Assembly: GCA_002840715.1 (NCBI GenBank)
Contig: PHBW01000015.1
Coordinates: 62,001 to 126,000, forward strand
Origin: Chloroflexi bacterium HGW-Chloroflexi-4
GTDB lineage: Bacteria; Chloroflexota; Anaerolineae; Anaerolineales; Anaerolineaceae
Reading direction: 5' to 3'
Length of the DNA stretch: 64,000 nt
This document shows, piece by piece, positions 25,475-34,862 of the stretch; position 1 is the first letter of the stretch, and the number at the start of each line of letters is the position of its first letter. Position numbers and translations under genes: made by a program. The notes beneath the pieces are model-generated. The model worked only from the letters and a program-made list of their open reading frames with translations. It did not search any database and was not told the DNA's origin.

Positions 25475-27142
25475 TTAGTTTTTGACGATGTTTACAAACA
25501 CCATCGGGCGGCGGTGGGTTTCGCTGTAGAGATAGTTGCCGACCGCTTGTTCAACATCTCTTTGGATGTTGCCATTGGCTCTGGCTGCCGTATCAAACAC
25601 CTTGGCGCGCAAGCCGTTGAAAATATCTCCTGCGTCATCCATGGTAATGAATCCACGGCTGACAATATCCGGCATTTTCATGGGCTTGCCGGTCAGTTTA
25701 TCCATGATGATATTGATCACCATGACGCCTTCCTGGGCAAGAATCTCGCGATCTTTCATCACATCCTTGCCGACGTCACCAACACCTGAACCATCCACAT
25801 AGACATAGGATGCAGGCACGCGTTCGCCTTTCCGCATTTTGCCGTCAACGAATTCGACGCTTTGTCCGTTGAGGATAACCATGATGTTGTCTTCAGGAAT
25901 GCCAAGCTCATGTGCTATCTTGGCATGCTGTTTCAATTGACGTAATTCGCCATGGATGGGTATGAAATGATCTGGCTGAGTGAGATGCATCATCAATTTC
26001 ATTTCTTCCTGGCTGGCATGACCAGAAACATGTACAGGCGCAATGGAATCGTAAATTACGTTTGCGCCACGTTCAAGCAATCGGTTGATGGTGTGTGAAA
26101 CGCTTTCTTCGTTGCCGGGGATGGGATGAGCGGAAAGCACAATGGTATCACCTTCCTTAACATCAAAAGTACGGTGGCTGCCCATTGAGAGCCGTCCGAG
26201 GATGGAAGTGGGCTCGCCTTGTGACCCGGTGCACATGATGACCACGCTCTTGTCAGGCAACTTCAAAGCTTCTTCAAGACTGATGATCAGGTTGTCTTTG
26301 GGTTTCAAATAATTAAGCTTTACTGCAATTTTTGCGTTATCCACCATGCTGGTGCCAGCAAAAGCCATCTTGCGGCCATGATGCGCAGCTGCGTTTGCAA
26401 CTTGCTGCATGCGCGAGATTAATGAGGCAAAACTGGCAATTACGACGCGGCCTTTAGCTTCACGAAAGACCTTGTCAAACCCGGCATCAATGACGCGTTC
26501 TGAGGGAGTCCACCCCGGACGTTCTGCGTTGGTGGAATCGGCCAATAAGGCCATCACACCGCGGCGTTGGAATTCTGCCAGTTTGGCATAATCGGTGGGC
26601 CAGCTATCTACCGGAGTGTGGTCAAATTTATAGTCGCCTGTATGAACGACCAATCCAGCGGGGGTATCAATACCCAATCCAACCGCATCCGGGATGGAAT
26701 GGCAAACGTGGAAGAAGTCCACTTTAAATGGACCAATCTTGCGCGTGTCGCCCGCGTGGATGGTTTCGATCTTTGCTTTGGCAGCCATGCCGTTTTTGGC
26801 CAGTTTGACTTCCAACAATCCGCGGGTCAAGGGGGTGGCATAAATGGGTGCCTGAATTTCTTCGAGCACATGGCGAATGGCGCCGGTATGGTCTTCATGA
26901 CCATGAGTGATAATGATGCCTCTCACCTTGTTGCGCCGGGCGCGCAGATAGGTGAGATCAGGGATGATGTAATCAATGCCCAACATATCATTTTCAGGGA
27001 ACATCAATCCGGTATCCACCAATAAGATTTGACCTTCGTACTCGTAAACCATCATATTGGCGCCGACTTCTCCGAGTCCGCCCAATGGGATGATTTTGAG
27101 CACACCAGGCTGGTTGCTCTGTGTATTATTTTTTTGTTTCAT
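25475..27142 (-). CDS. rnj: Ribonuclease J
   Basis: About 555 residues, the usual length for RNase J. It has IPLGGLGEVGANM, the beta-CASP MBL motif ITHGHEDHTGAIRH with HxHxDH metal ligands, HTGDYKFDHTPVD, LLADSTNAERPGWTPSE, VIMCTGSQGEP, HVSGHASQEE and HFIPIHGE. It is a 5'-3' exo- and endoribonuclease in RNA maturation and decay. The start is uncertain: the ATG at 27142 has AAAGG rather far upstream, while one at 27172 has no clear site. The C-terminal dimerisation domain is complete (ends FVNIVKN). Confidence 0.95.
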   Translation of the reverse strand: MKQKNNTQSNQPGVLKIIPLGGLGEVGANMMVYEYEGQILLVDTGLMFPENDMLGIDYIIPDLTYLRARRNKVRGIIITHGHEDHTGAIRHVLEEIQAPIYATPLTRGLLEVKLAKNGMAAKAKIETIHAGDTRKIGPFKVDFFHVCHSIPDAVGLGIDTPAGLVVHTGDYKFDHTPVDSWPTDYAKLAEFQRRGVMALLADSTNAERPGWTPSERVIDAGFDKVFREAKGRVVIASFASLISRMQQVANAAAHHGRKMAFAGTSMVDNAKIAVKLNYLKPKDNLIISLEEALKLPDKSVVIMCTGSQGEPTSILGRLSMGSHRTFDVKEGDTIVLSAHPIPGNEESVSHTINRLLERGANVIYDSIAPVHVSGHASQEEMKLMMHLTQPDHFIPIHGELRQLKQHAKIAHELGIPEDNIMVILNGQSVEFVDGKMRKGERVPASYVYVDGSGVGDVGKDVMKDREILAQEGVMVINIIMDKLTGKPMKMPDIVSRGFITMDDAGDIFNGLRAKVFDTAARANGNIQRDVEQAVGNYLYSETHRRPMVFVNIVKN

Positions 27143-27463
27143 TTTAAACTTAAAACCTTTCTCGTTCCCCATTTAGAAGAACTTCATTGCAATAATATAA
27201 ACTGCCTTTGGCAGCATTAAGTGCATATTTTTAGAAAAATCCCCGGCATAATTACAGTCCAGGGATCGTTGAATATTCAATGTTTTTTGTCACACTGCCC
27301 CAAAGAACAAGGGGAAAATCCATCTACTGCTGTCTTAACTTCTTGTCTCATAAAAAATATTTCACATATCCCATGATCCAATAAGTATTATCAGACAATT
27401 ATACTCTATTATTTGTGAATTAATTATAAGAAATTGATAATAATTCAGATGTCAAGTTGATGA

Positions 27464-28093
27464 TTAGAACACAGTGATCTTGAGGTTTGCAAAATATCCA
27501 CCCTGACCAGGACCGCACCATAAACCAAGGCCTTTGCCCAAACCATCACCCAGTTCTGTGATGACAAGACTTGGTTCTGGATTGTGATTAACGAAAACAC
27601 TGACTATCGATTGTTGAACCACGATTTTTGCATGGAACCATTCGTCGCCATCAGGTGTGGGGAAAATAGGCTTTTCGTACATTGAAGGAAAATCTTGACG
27701 AAGGTTGAACCATCGATATTTTGGGTGGGAAATGTACTGAACAGCATGGATCTTTCTTTCTGCATCGTCAGTCATAAAATTAAATGGGCGGAAGTAAACA
27801 ACATCATGAGTCTTCGCGTCCAGAATATGAAAGGCAATGCCCAGAAAGTTGCTCTGTGGGGGATGGTTCTTTCCCAAAGCATCAAATTCGATTTCTCCGT
27901 TTTCGAAATCAATTCCAACGAGAGGGATGATCCATTCATCCTCTACATCAAATTCATCTTTAGTGGGTTGAACGTGAAGAGCTGATTTCCCTTTAATATC
28001 TTCTCCCCATTTCACATCAAGTTCAGCAGGAATGATGTTCTTGTCATTGCTTGCCAGAAGGGTTAAATCGGGTATGAACAATTTCCGGGTCAT
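27464..28093 (-). CDS. Concanavalin A-like fold protein (DUF1080/LamG-like)
   Basis: A 209-residue protein whose sequence pattern is that of a single beta-jellyroll: IDFENGEIEFDALGK, FLGIAFHILDAKTHDVVYFRPFNF, EWFHAKIVVQQSIVSVFVN and GLGLWCGPGQGGYFANLKI. This resembles DUF1080/LamG-type sugar-binding or glycosidase folds. No catalytic residues can be assigned and no signal peptide is visible. It is downstream of dnaA on the same strand with a 71-bp gap. The fold is likely, the function unknown. Confidence 0.65.
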   Translation of the reverse strand: MTRKLFIPDLTLLASNDKNIIPAELDVKWGEDIKGKSALHVQPTKDEFDVEDEWIIPLVGIDFENGEIEFDALGKNHPPQSNFLGIAFHILDAKTHDVVYFRPFNFMTDDAERKIHAVQYISHPKYRWFNLRQDFPSMYEKPIFPTPDGDEWFHAKIVVQQSIVSVFVNHNPEPSLVITELGDGLGKGLGLWCGPGQGGYFANLKITVF

Positions 28094-28164
28094 ATCGGCT
28101 ACCTTATTTTGGATAAGAAATGTACGAGAGCTTGAGGCGAAATTCAGGTATAAAGCCGAAGTAA

Positions 28165-29517
28165 CTAGAAGATACTGCGTTGACCATTTAGCTGTTCGCG
28201 GATCTGCACAATTTGGCGTCGCAGCATTTCGTCTTTTTCGATCAGATCAGCCACTTTTTCGCAGGCATAGATGACAGTGGTATGGTCGCGACCGCCTAGC
28301 ACTTGTCCGATCTGGGGGAGAGAAACGTTGGCTTCCTGGCGCAGCAGATACATAACGACCTGCCTGGGCAGGGCTGCTTCACGGGTGCGGTCGCGACCCA
28401 GCAGTTTCTCGGTACTGATGCCAAAGACTGAAGCTACCACATCCACAACTCTTGAGGGTTCAAAGGTGTTGCGCTGGGGAATCAGGTCTGTCAGTGCCAC
28501 GTTGACCAGGTCTTCGCTCAAGGGTTTGCCGCGTAGTTCCGCATAGGCTACCACACGGGTTAGAGCGCCTTCAAGTTCACGGATGTTCGAGGTGAACTGG
28601 CGGGCAATTTGTTCAAGAATGGCTTGAGGTACCTTGTGACGGGATTTTTGGGCTTTTTCGCCGAGAATGGCGATGCGTGTCTCGAGGTCGGGCGATTGAA
28701 TGTCCGCTGTGAGACCCCATTCAAAGCGCGAGCGCAGCCGTTCTTCAAGCGTCCCCATTGCTTTTGGAGGGCGATCTGAGGAGATGACGATCTGTTTATC
28801 CTGCCCATGTAAGGTGTTAAAAGTATGAAAGAATTCTTCCTGGGTGGATTCTTTGCCGGCTATGAACTGGATGTCATCGATCAGCAAAATGTCAATGCGG
28901 CGATAACGTTCGCGGAAGGCAGGTGTGTTGTGGGTGCGGATGGCGTTAATCAGATCGTTGGTAAACTCTTCTGATGAAACATACAGCACTTGTTTGCCGG
29001 TGGTGCGGGCATGGTTTCCGATGGCATGCAGTAGGTGGGTTTTTCCAAGGCCGACACCGCCGTAAAGGAAGAGTGGGTTATATGCTTGGGCAGGGTTCTC
29101 TGCCACTGCCAGGCAGGCTGCATGCGCCAATCGGTTGGATGACCCCACCACATAATTATCAAAGTTGTATTTTGAGTTTAGCGAGCAAGAGATGACAGGC
29201 TGTGAAATAGAAACCACCGGCGTCTGCTGCGGAAGTTCTTTGGGTTTTTCTTCAACCTGCGCCTGGTAATCTTTATGCCAAACGATAAACTTGATCTCCT
29301 GCGGACCTTCCATCAAACCGGTTAAGATTCTGACGATGGTTGAGGTTAATCGTGATTCGAGCCAATCGCGGGCATAAGCATTGGGCACACCAATGGTAAA
29401 CGCGTTGTCTTCATAAGACACCATTTCGGTGCTGCGCACCCAGGTGTCAAAAGAAGCTTTCGACATTTCCATTTGCAATTGGCCTACGGCCGCTTGCCAT
29501 GCTTGCTGCGAATTCAT
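28165..29517 (-). CDS. dnaA: Chromosomal replication initiator protein DnaA
   Basis: A complete 450-residue DnaA. Domain I is at residues 1-85. The AAA+ domain has NPLFLYGGVGLGKTHLLHAIGN (Walker A), DILLIDDIQFIAGKESTQEEFFHTFN (Walker B), SSDRPPK and the arginine finger segment RLRSRFEWGL. The C-terminal helix-turn-helix carries the signature GGRDHTTVIYACEKV that binds DnaA boxes. It initiates replication at oriC. dnaN and other usual neighbours are absent, and I see no TTATCCACA-type box cluster around it, so the origin is probably elsewhere. Confidence 0.98.
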   Translation of the reverse strand: MNSQQAWQAAVGQLQMEMSKASFDTWVRSTEMVSYEDNAFTIGVPNAYARDWLESRLTSTIVRILTGLMEGPQEIKFIVWHKDYQAQVEEKPKELPQQTPVVSISQPVISCSLNSKYNFDNYVVGSSNRLAHAACLAVAENPAQAYNPLFLYGGVGLGKTHLLHAIGNHARTTGKQVLYVSSEEFTNDLINAIRTHNTPAFRERYRRIDILLIDDIQFIAGKESTQEEFFHTFNTLHGQDKQIVISSDRPPKAMGTLEERLRSRFEWGLTADIQSPDLETRIAILGEKAQKSRHKVPQAILEQIARQFTSNIRELEGALTRVVAYAELRGKPLSEDLVNVALTDLIPQRNTFEPSRVVDVVASVFGISTEKLLGRDRTREAALPRQVVMYLLRQEANVSLPQIGQVLGGRDHTTVIYACEKVADLIEKDEMLRRQIVQIREQLNGQRSIF

Positions 29518-30017
29518 TAATAGGACCTCGGTTAAAGAATTGGTTTTTCTTACAGGTATAGCAATGCCCGACCATTTGATAAATGGCTAAAAATAATTGC
29601 TAAAAATAAATTTTTTGGCTCTCAACGCTCAATCCCGATTAGCGTTTACAAATCACTAAGGACAATTCTAGCAGAAACAAAGATTGCAGACAAGACGATT
29701 ACCCTACGCTGGGTTAAAAAAAATTCATTATTTAAGAAACTTGAAACTTAAATTAACCGGGGTAAGTCGTTTTTTCTGAAAGAACATTCTGATTATTTTA
29801 GACACCAGAAGCGCGTGAAACAAATTTTCGACAACCCTATATGTGGTGTTTGAAAGGTTATATGGGCCATTACTACCAAATGTTGGACAATATTGCAAAA
29901 AAAACTGGTTACACTCTAAAAATTTAAAAAGCCATTTCTCACACGAGATTTGGCTTTCGGTTTTCTTAATATTTTTAATCTATGCAAAACCTGTAATTTT
30001 TGATGTTGAATTATTTT
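29518..30017. other. 500-bp intergenic region upstream of dnaA
   Basis: AT-rich and without a supportable ORF. I searched by eye for DnaA boxes (TTATCCACA and its complement) and found none of good quality. It contains the dnaA leader and, at its far end, the terminator of the FAD oxidoreductase gene (29928-29957). Confidence 0.6.
29928..29957 (-). terminator. Terminator after the FAD oxidoreductase gene
   Basis: AAAGCCA and TGGCTTT pair, extended by TCTC/GAGA across a TT/TT internal loop, and are followed on the minus strand by TTTAAATTTTT. It lies 60 bp past the 30018 stop. Confidence 0.7.
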
Positions 30018-31322
30018 TTAAAGCGTAGAAATAATTTGAGAAGCAGCCTTGCGTGCAATTTCCACCGCGAAGTTTGTTCCCCGGTCCCACGGATAAACCT
30101 GCGACATGCTGGCAAAAAAGATACCGGGCAGGGGGGTTTGAATGGTGGGTATGTTTTTGGAATGATTGAGCAGCGGCACGGGTTGGGCATAATTGGATCG
30201 GGTCAGCCAGGTGCGATTAACCCACTCTGGTTTGAAATCAGGGTTGACCTGGGTAAAACTGGGCAGAAAACGTTCGAGGAGCTCTTCTTTGGTCAGCTTG
30301 AAATATTCATGATCCGTTTCAAGATAGTCCCCGCAGTAAATCAAGTGTTCGCCGCCGTATTTCTCTTTGGGTAGAAAATTGGTGTGCTCCACCAGGGCGA
30401 GGAATGGAAAACCCGCAGATTTTGGCAAGTTGTACCAGTAGTAACCCTCGCGTGAAAGCTGATGTTTGAGCGAGATCATCAAAACCACTGCGCCAATGCT
30501 TTTCAGTACCAGCAATCCTTGTAAATAATCCTGAGGCAGTTGAGGTGTCATGGCAGCCATTTGACCGGGTGAAAGGGTCACAAGAATGCGATCAAAGGTT
30601 TCTTCACCAGCCTTAAGACTGACCTTAACCGATTGGTCTTTTTCAGAGCTGATCTTTTCAACGGCAGTGTTATAGCGGATCTCGACGCCCATGTTTTGCA
30701 GAATGGCGGCAAAATCATCCGCGAAAGCCTGAAAGCCGCCTTCATAGGTCACAAGTTTGGTACTGCGGGTGTGCAAGCGCGCCCACATCCAGGCCATGTT
30801 GACTTTTTCGGCATAGTTCTCACCGAATTTGCCCACTACCATGGGTTCCCACATTTCGCGGTAAACCTTGTCGCCGGCCCATTTGCTCATCCATTGCGCG
30901 ACTGTGGTTTGTTCCATGGGCTTCCAATTTTTGGTCAGGCGCAGATAGACACCCACCAGCCCAAAACGGATCTTGTTGATACCGAATCCCAGCCCGGGGT
31001 AGAGCAAGGCGCTGACGATGGAGTCAAAGGGGTAAAACTTTCCCTTGGTGTACATGACGGTTTTGGGGCTGCGCACCATCACTTTGGCATCCAGATCTAG
31101 TTCGTGAATCAAGTCGAACATGTGTTTGTCCGAGGTGAACCAGTGATGGTAAAACTTTTCCACTGTCCAATCCCAGCCGGGTTCTTTGTAGCCTGCGGCC
31201 AAACCGCCGGGAGTGGCTGCGTTCTCGAAAATGGTCACCTGGTGGCCAGCTTTGACCAGATCATAAGCGGCAGACAAGCCGCCAAAACCGGCGCCGACGA
31301 TCGCAATTCTCTTTTTATCCAT
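30018..31322 (-). CDS. NAD(P)/FAD-dependent oxidoreductase (protoporphyrinogen oxidase/amine oxidase-like)
   Basis: A 434-residue flavoprotein. The N-terminal Rossmann motif IAIVGAGFGGLSAAYDL is followed by GHQVTIFENAATPGGLAAGY and a YHHWF segment typical of this group. A C-terminal GIFFASMSQVYPWDRGTNFAVE closes the FAD site. Related enzymes include protoporphyrinogen oxidase-like and UDP-galactopyranose mutase-like proteins; this one probably acts on a lipid or isoprenoid-type substrate, but that is inference. It is downstream of the flippase-like membrane protein gene (38-bp gap), so both may serve envelope lipid or polysaccharide metabolism. Confidence 0.88.
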   Translation of the reverse strand: MDKKRIAIVGAGFGGLSAAYDLVKAGHQVTIFENAATPGGLAAGYKEPGWDWTVEKFYHHWFTSDKHMFDLIHELDLDAKVMVRSPKTVMYTKGKFYPFDSIVSALLYPGLGFGINKIRFGLVGVYLRLTKNWKPMEQTTVAQWMSKWAGDKVYREMWEPMVVGKFGENYAEKVNMAWMWARLHTRSTKLVTYEGGFQAFADDFAAILQNMGVEIRYNTAVEKISSEKDQSVKVSLKAGEETFDRILVTLSPGQMAAMTPQLPQDYLQGLLVLKSIGAVVLMISLKHQLSREGYYWYNLPKSAGFPFLALVEHTNFLPKEKYGGEHLIYCGDYLETDHEYFKLTKEELLERFLPSFTQVNPDFKPEWVNRTWLTRSNYAQPVPLLNHSKNIPTIQTPLPGIFFASMSQVYPWDRGTNFAVEIARKAASQIISTL

Positions 31323-31360
31323 ATACCTCCAACCCAGACCGGGCGATCTTGGGAGTGATG

Positions 31361-32386
31361 TTAATCAGCTTGAAGTTCAGCGCTTTCTGTTTCTTTACGC
31401 AGCGTTTCGTTCCACTTGATGCCCTCACGGGTCATGAAGTAGGCACCCAATAAAGTGATTGGCAGCCATAGGGCAACATGCAGCACGATGGCATATCCCA
31501 AGGCTTCACCGCCCGGCACGTTGTATGCCACCAGAATTGCTTTGGTGACTGCCTCCCAGGTGCCGATGTAGCCAGGCGCGGCGGGGATGATGGTGACCAG
31601 GTTGGCGATGCCGTTGAGCAGCATCAGTGCGAAGAAACTGACTGTAAAAGTAAAGGCATGCATGACGAACCAGTATTTAACGGTTTCCAGCAGCCATATA
31701 ATGACTGAAGTTACAAATACCATCAAGACATTGGCTGGCGAACGTAGAGAGACCAACCCCTCTAAAAACTTGAGGGTAATGCCTGTGATTTTTTCGTGGA
31801 AGCGTAGTGGAATCAGTCGATTGATGAACCAGAGGCAGATGACTTCCGTCCGTTTCGGGAACATGGCTGCCAGAAGAAAGATAATTAAGGCACCCAGAAA
31901 TATTCCCATGCCGATAAAAGCAAGTTGCTGAATGCTGCCGGCAAACCCGGAATCAAAATTGGCAACTTTGGCAAGTTCAGGGAGATTAACAAACACAAAT
32001 GCAAGCATGACCACAGCATCGAACACACGCTCCACAATAATTGTGGCCAATGAAGCTGAAATGGGCACACCCTCTTTGCGCTTGAGCACTACCGCACGCA
32101 GCACTTCGCCTGCACGAGCGGGGTAAATATTGTTGCCCATGTAACCAATACAGGTGATGGGGAACATTACACTTGTTTTAATCTTCTTGATCGGTTTTAA
32201 GAGATAATGCCAGCGCCAGGCTCTCGCCCACACGCCCACAAAATAGACTGCAATGCCTGGAAACACCCACCAATAATTTGCTGATTTAATTGCACTCCAG
32301 AAATCTCTCAGGTTTAACCCGCGGAGGGCAAAATACAAGAAAACTGCACTGATAGCGATCCCCAGCCAAAACTGCCATTTTTTCAT
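31361..32386 (-). CDS. Flippase-like/lysylphosphatidylglycerol synthase TM region family protein
   Basis: A 341-residue polytopic membrane protein with about eight hydrophobic segments, matching the UPF0104/AglD-type family. Motifs include WWVFPGIAVYFVGVWARAWRW, NNIYPARAGEVLRA, ERVFDAVVMLAF, and ANLVTIIPAAPGYIGTWE. Members move or modify polyprenyl-linked lipids; this one lacks the soluble aminoacyl transfer domain of MprF. It is the first gene of an operon with the FAD oxidoreductase. Confidence 0.9.
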   Translation of the reverse strand: MKKWQFWLGIAISAVFLYFALRGLNLRDFWSAIKSANYWWVFPGIAVYFVGVWARAWRWHYLLKPIKKIKTSVMFPITCIGYMGNNIYPARAGEVLRAVVLKRKEGVPISASLATIIVERVFDAVVMLAFVFVNLPELAKVANFDSGFAGSIQQLAFIGMGIFLGALIIFLLAAMFPKRTEVICLWFINRLIPLRFHEKITGITLKFLEGLVSLRSPANVLMVFVTSVIIWLLETVKYWFVMHAFTFTVSFFALMLLNGIANLVTIIPAAPGYIGTWEAVTKAILVAYNVPGGEALGYAIVLHVALWLPITLLGAYFMTREGIKWNETLRKETESAELQAD

Positions 32387-32474
32387 AACTGAAATTCTAC
32401 CATGAGAGACTCTTTCACTTGCAACCTGTTAGCGGTTTTATATATAATCTTAAGTGATATTCAAGGAGTTGGAT

Positions 32475-32825
32475 ATGGCTGAAGAACCCAGGCTATATGA
32501 TCTCATTTATGCGGTGATCAGGCAGATCCCGGCAGGGAAGGTGGCCAGTTACGGTCAAATCTCGCACATCGTCGGACGCTGCTCCGCGCAGATGATCGGC
32601 TTTGCCCTGGCTGCCCTCGGCAAACAGCCCAATGCCGAAGACGTGCCCTGGCAGCGCGTGGTGAATGCCAAGGGCCGAATCAGTCCGCACGGTTACGGAT
32701 TCGGCACCAACATGCAGCGGGTCTTACTTGAAGAAGAGGGAATTGTGTTCAACCTCGAAGGTGAAATTGATTTTGATAAATTCGCTTGGGATGGCATTAC
32801 GGTTGTAAGTAAGAAACTGGAATAA
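32475..32825 (+). CDS. Alkyltransferase-like protein (ATL, MGMT family without the active Cys)
   Basis: A 116-residue member of the MGMT/Ada C-terminal family: LYDLIYAVIRQIPAGKVASYGQISHIVG, then a DNA-binding wing with GFALAALGK. The active-site PCHR is replaced by P-W-Q-R-V-V, so no alkyl acceptor Cys is present. Such ATL proteins bind O6-alkylguanine and pass the lesion to nucleotide excision repair. The C-terminus has NMQRVLLEEEGI as in ATLs. The ATG at 32475 has AAGGAG upstream. It is monocistronic. Confidence 0.92.
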   Translation: MAEEPRLYDLIYAVIRQIPAGKVASYGQISHIVGRCSAQMIGFALAALGKQPNAEDVPWQRVVNAKGRISPHGYGFGTNMQRVLLEEEGIVFNLEGEIDFDKFAWDGITVVSKKLE

Positions 32826-32895
32826 ACAGGTGGGGATGTTTCAAAGAGACCTGAATTCTGGATTGATTTTGGACTTAGATGGTCTACATAATACA

Positions 32896-32928
32896 AACCC
32901 TGACAAGGTTTTAAACCTTGTCAGGGTT
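32896..32928. repeat. 33-nt near-perfect palindrome, REP-like or terminator
   Basis: AACCCTGACAAGGTTT and AAACCTTGTCAGGGTT are exact inverted arms around a single T. It lies between the ATL gene and the converging DUF4173 gene. It could act as a bidirectional terminator, but the length and sequence also resemble repetitive extragenic palindromes. Confidence 0.75.
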
Positions 32929-32968
32929 GACTGTTAATGGGTGAATTATTGACCAGATTAAAGAGTGA

Positions 32969-34546
32969 CTAATCCATATATCCATAGTACATGCATGGAA
33001 TGGTTTCACCATCTTTTATGTAATTCCAACCATACTCATTGTTATCTTGCACCTTGTATTTTGACAGGGCTGCCTTGTTGGTCTGAAGTAGATTCCAGGC
33101 CTGGACGGTGCTTATATTGAACTCCTGCCAGGGTAATTTGACTGGATCATCCATCATAACGGTGCGGCAGGCCAGTGCATATCCCAAATCCTCTTTGACG
33201 GCTTTTGGTGTGGCGGTATCGTTGAATTTTTCAAAAATGGTCGGGACGACATCTGAAGAAAGTTCAACCAGATAAGACACATCCAGATCTTCGCCTGCTA
33301 CAGCCCGGGCTATATTCTTGTTGGCAATAAAGCTATTGACATTCATAACGGCCAGGGTGGCGCCGAAGCCGAGGGTCATCACCAGCAAAGCCAGGGCGAA
33401 ATGTCCGTGCCGTCGGAAGAGTTCGAGGAAGACGGTGACCACGATCAAACCGGCCAGCCAGTAGATGAACACATGGGTGTAGGTGCGTAGTTGCGAGAAC
33501 CCGTAGGCGTCTTCATAAAGCAAGAGTCGGCTCATTGATGAGGCAAGGATGACGAGCACATTGGCCATAAGCAAAATGGTGAGGGCTGAAAAACCAATTT
33601 GTGAAGTTTTACTTTCACGCTTTGAAACGGTGTGAAGCACCAGGTACAGCCCCAGGCTGAGCACGGCCACTGCCACTAGTTCACCAAATCCGCGGCGGGC
33701 GTAATCGGCATAGGTGAAGCTGGTTTCATTGATGTTGGCTGTGCCGCCAAACAGGTAGCGCATTTGAATGAAGACGAAAGCCATAAAAAGCAGGTCCACA
33801 GCGGCGAGGATGACGGCGGTTTCCGTCCATCCCAAAAAGGGCTTCATCCAGGCTTTATTGGGGTCAGGGCGTTCTTCAGTTTTGTTGGGCAGGATGGCGT
33901 GCAGGTAAATGCCGACCAGAATACCGCCGATGGTAACAATGTAGAAAGCTCTGAAGAGATATTCAGGAAGTTTTTCAAGATCGAGGATTTTTTTCAGCCA
34001 ATCGCCAAACACGGGGTCTGCCGCAGTTAATAGGAGGGCAAGAACTGCAACGATAGGCAGCGCGATCAGCAATCCGCGTAGAAAGGCCCAGACTTTTTTG
34101 CCGCCGCGGGTGGTCTGTGTTTCTTCGAGCGGGGGCGGATTTGAGCTTTTTGTTCCCATCAGAATTGCACGGGAGAGACCGCCGCCAATCGCAGTGAACA
34201 GGGCTTTGAAATAATCCACCATTTTATAGAATGGCCAGTTGCCGGTCAGGAAGGTGGCTGACAGCAGCAGCAATCCTCCAGAGGTCAGCATGGCGCTGAA
34301 CAAACGGGTGAAGGGTTCGCTGCGCCAGGCGGGCACAAACGCAAAACCCAGGATCAGCAGGGTGATGACGATGCTGGCAGCGGAAGGTTTCTTGCCCTCT
34401 CGCCAGGCCAAGAGGAATCCAATGATAATCAGAACTGCGATCCAGATTAAAAAGGATATTCCAAGGTTCTTTTTCCAAAACAGAAAATCAAAGAAACAGG
34501 CTGCAGCGAATGCGGCGAGCCAAAACCAATTCTTATGTTTAGGCAT
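32969..34546 (-). CDS. DUF4173/DUF4153-family membrane protein
   Basis: A 525-residue protein with about 12 hydrophobic helices and a short soluble C-terminal part (from about residue 430). Family features include WRSEPFTRLFSAMLTSGG, KVWAFLRGLLIALPIVAVL, and the YGFSQLRTYTHVFIYWL segment. The role of the family is not established. AGAGGAC precedes the ATG. It follows a 50-codon membrane ORF by 8 bp, so they are co-transcribed. Confidence 0.85.
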   Translation of the reverse strand: MPKHKNWFWLAAFAAACFFDFLFWKKNLGISFLIWIAVLIIIGFLLAWREGKKPSAASIVITLLILGFAFVPAWRSEPFTRLFSAMLTSGGLLLLSATFLTGNWPFYKMVDYFKALFTAIGGGLSRAILMGTKSSNPPPLEETQTTRGGKKVWAFLRGLLIALPIVAVLALLLTAADPVFGDWLKKILDLEKLPEYLFRAFYIVTIGGILVGIYLHAILPNKTEERPDPNKAWMKPFLGWTETAVILAAVDLLFMAFVFIQMRYLFGGTANINETSFTYADYARRGFGELVAVAVLSLGLYLVLHTVSKRESKTSQIGFSALTILLMANVLVILASSMSRLLLYEDAYGFSQLRTYTHVFIYWLAGLIVVTVFLELFRRHGHFALALLVMTLGFGATLAVMNVNSFIANKNIARAVAGEDLDVSYLVELSSDVVPTIFEKFNDTATPKAVKEDLGYALACRTVMMDDPVKLPWQEFNISTVQAWNLLQTNKAALSKYKVQDNNEYGWNYIKDGETIPCMYYGYMD

Positions 34547-34554
34547 AATGTCCT

Positions 34555-34707
34555 CTAGTATTGAAGCACCATTGCCAGCACCATGGACAGTACCAAAACG
34601 ATTGCCACGACTGCCATGAAGATTTGCTGGCGGCGCATTTTCTTTTGCACGAAAGACGTCCGCGGTTTGGTCTCTCGGCTGTTTGTTTTTGTGATCTTGC
34701 TTGCCAT
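34555..34707 (-). CDS. Small single-helix membrane protein (50 aa)
   Basis: A 50-codon ORF beginning MASKITKTNSRETKPR, with a basic, Arg/Lys-rich N-terminus, then one hydrophobic helix (about residues 31-48, IFMAVVAIVLVLSMVLAM). The layout predicts a cytoplasmic N-terminus with a C-terminal membrane anchor. GTGAGG lies about 8 nt before the ATG. It ends 8 bp before the DUF4173 gene on the same strand. I do not recognise a family; the operon position suggests a partner or accessory of the DUF4173 protein. Confidence 0.65.
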   Translation of the reverse strand: MASKITKTNSRETKPRTSFVQKKMRRQQIFMAVVAIVLVLSMVLAMVLQY

Positions 34708-34812
34708 AAATTGCCTCACGTGATGTGTAGAGTGTATTTTTTAGATGCTATCAAAAACTATCAACGGGCTAACATAAGCTATCAGTGTTGTTACGGCCTT
34801 ATCATAATACAA

Positions 34813-34837
34813 ATACTCCCGGCCGCGCCGGGAGTAT
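34813..34837 (-). terminator. Terminator after the FmdB-type gene
   Basis: ATACTCCCGGC and GCCGGGAGTAT form a perfect 11-bp GC-rich stem with a CGC loop, 25 bp past the FmdB stop codon, between it and the next transcription unit. Confidence 0.8.
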
Positions 34838-34862
34838 GGATGGTTGTAAGCTGGTTCGAGCG

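Noticed and set aside
29518-30017. Possible oriC upstream of dnaA
   Set aside because: No DnaA boxes or AT-rich 13-mers could be recognised by eye.
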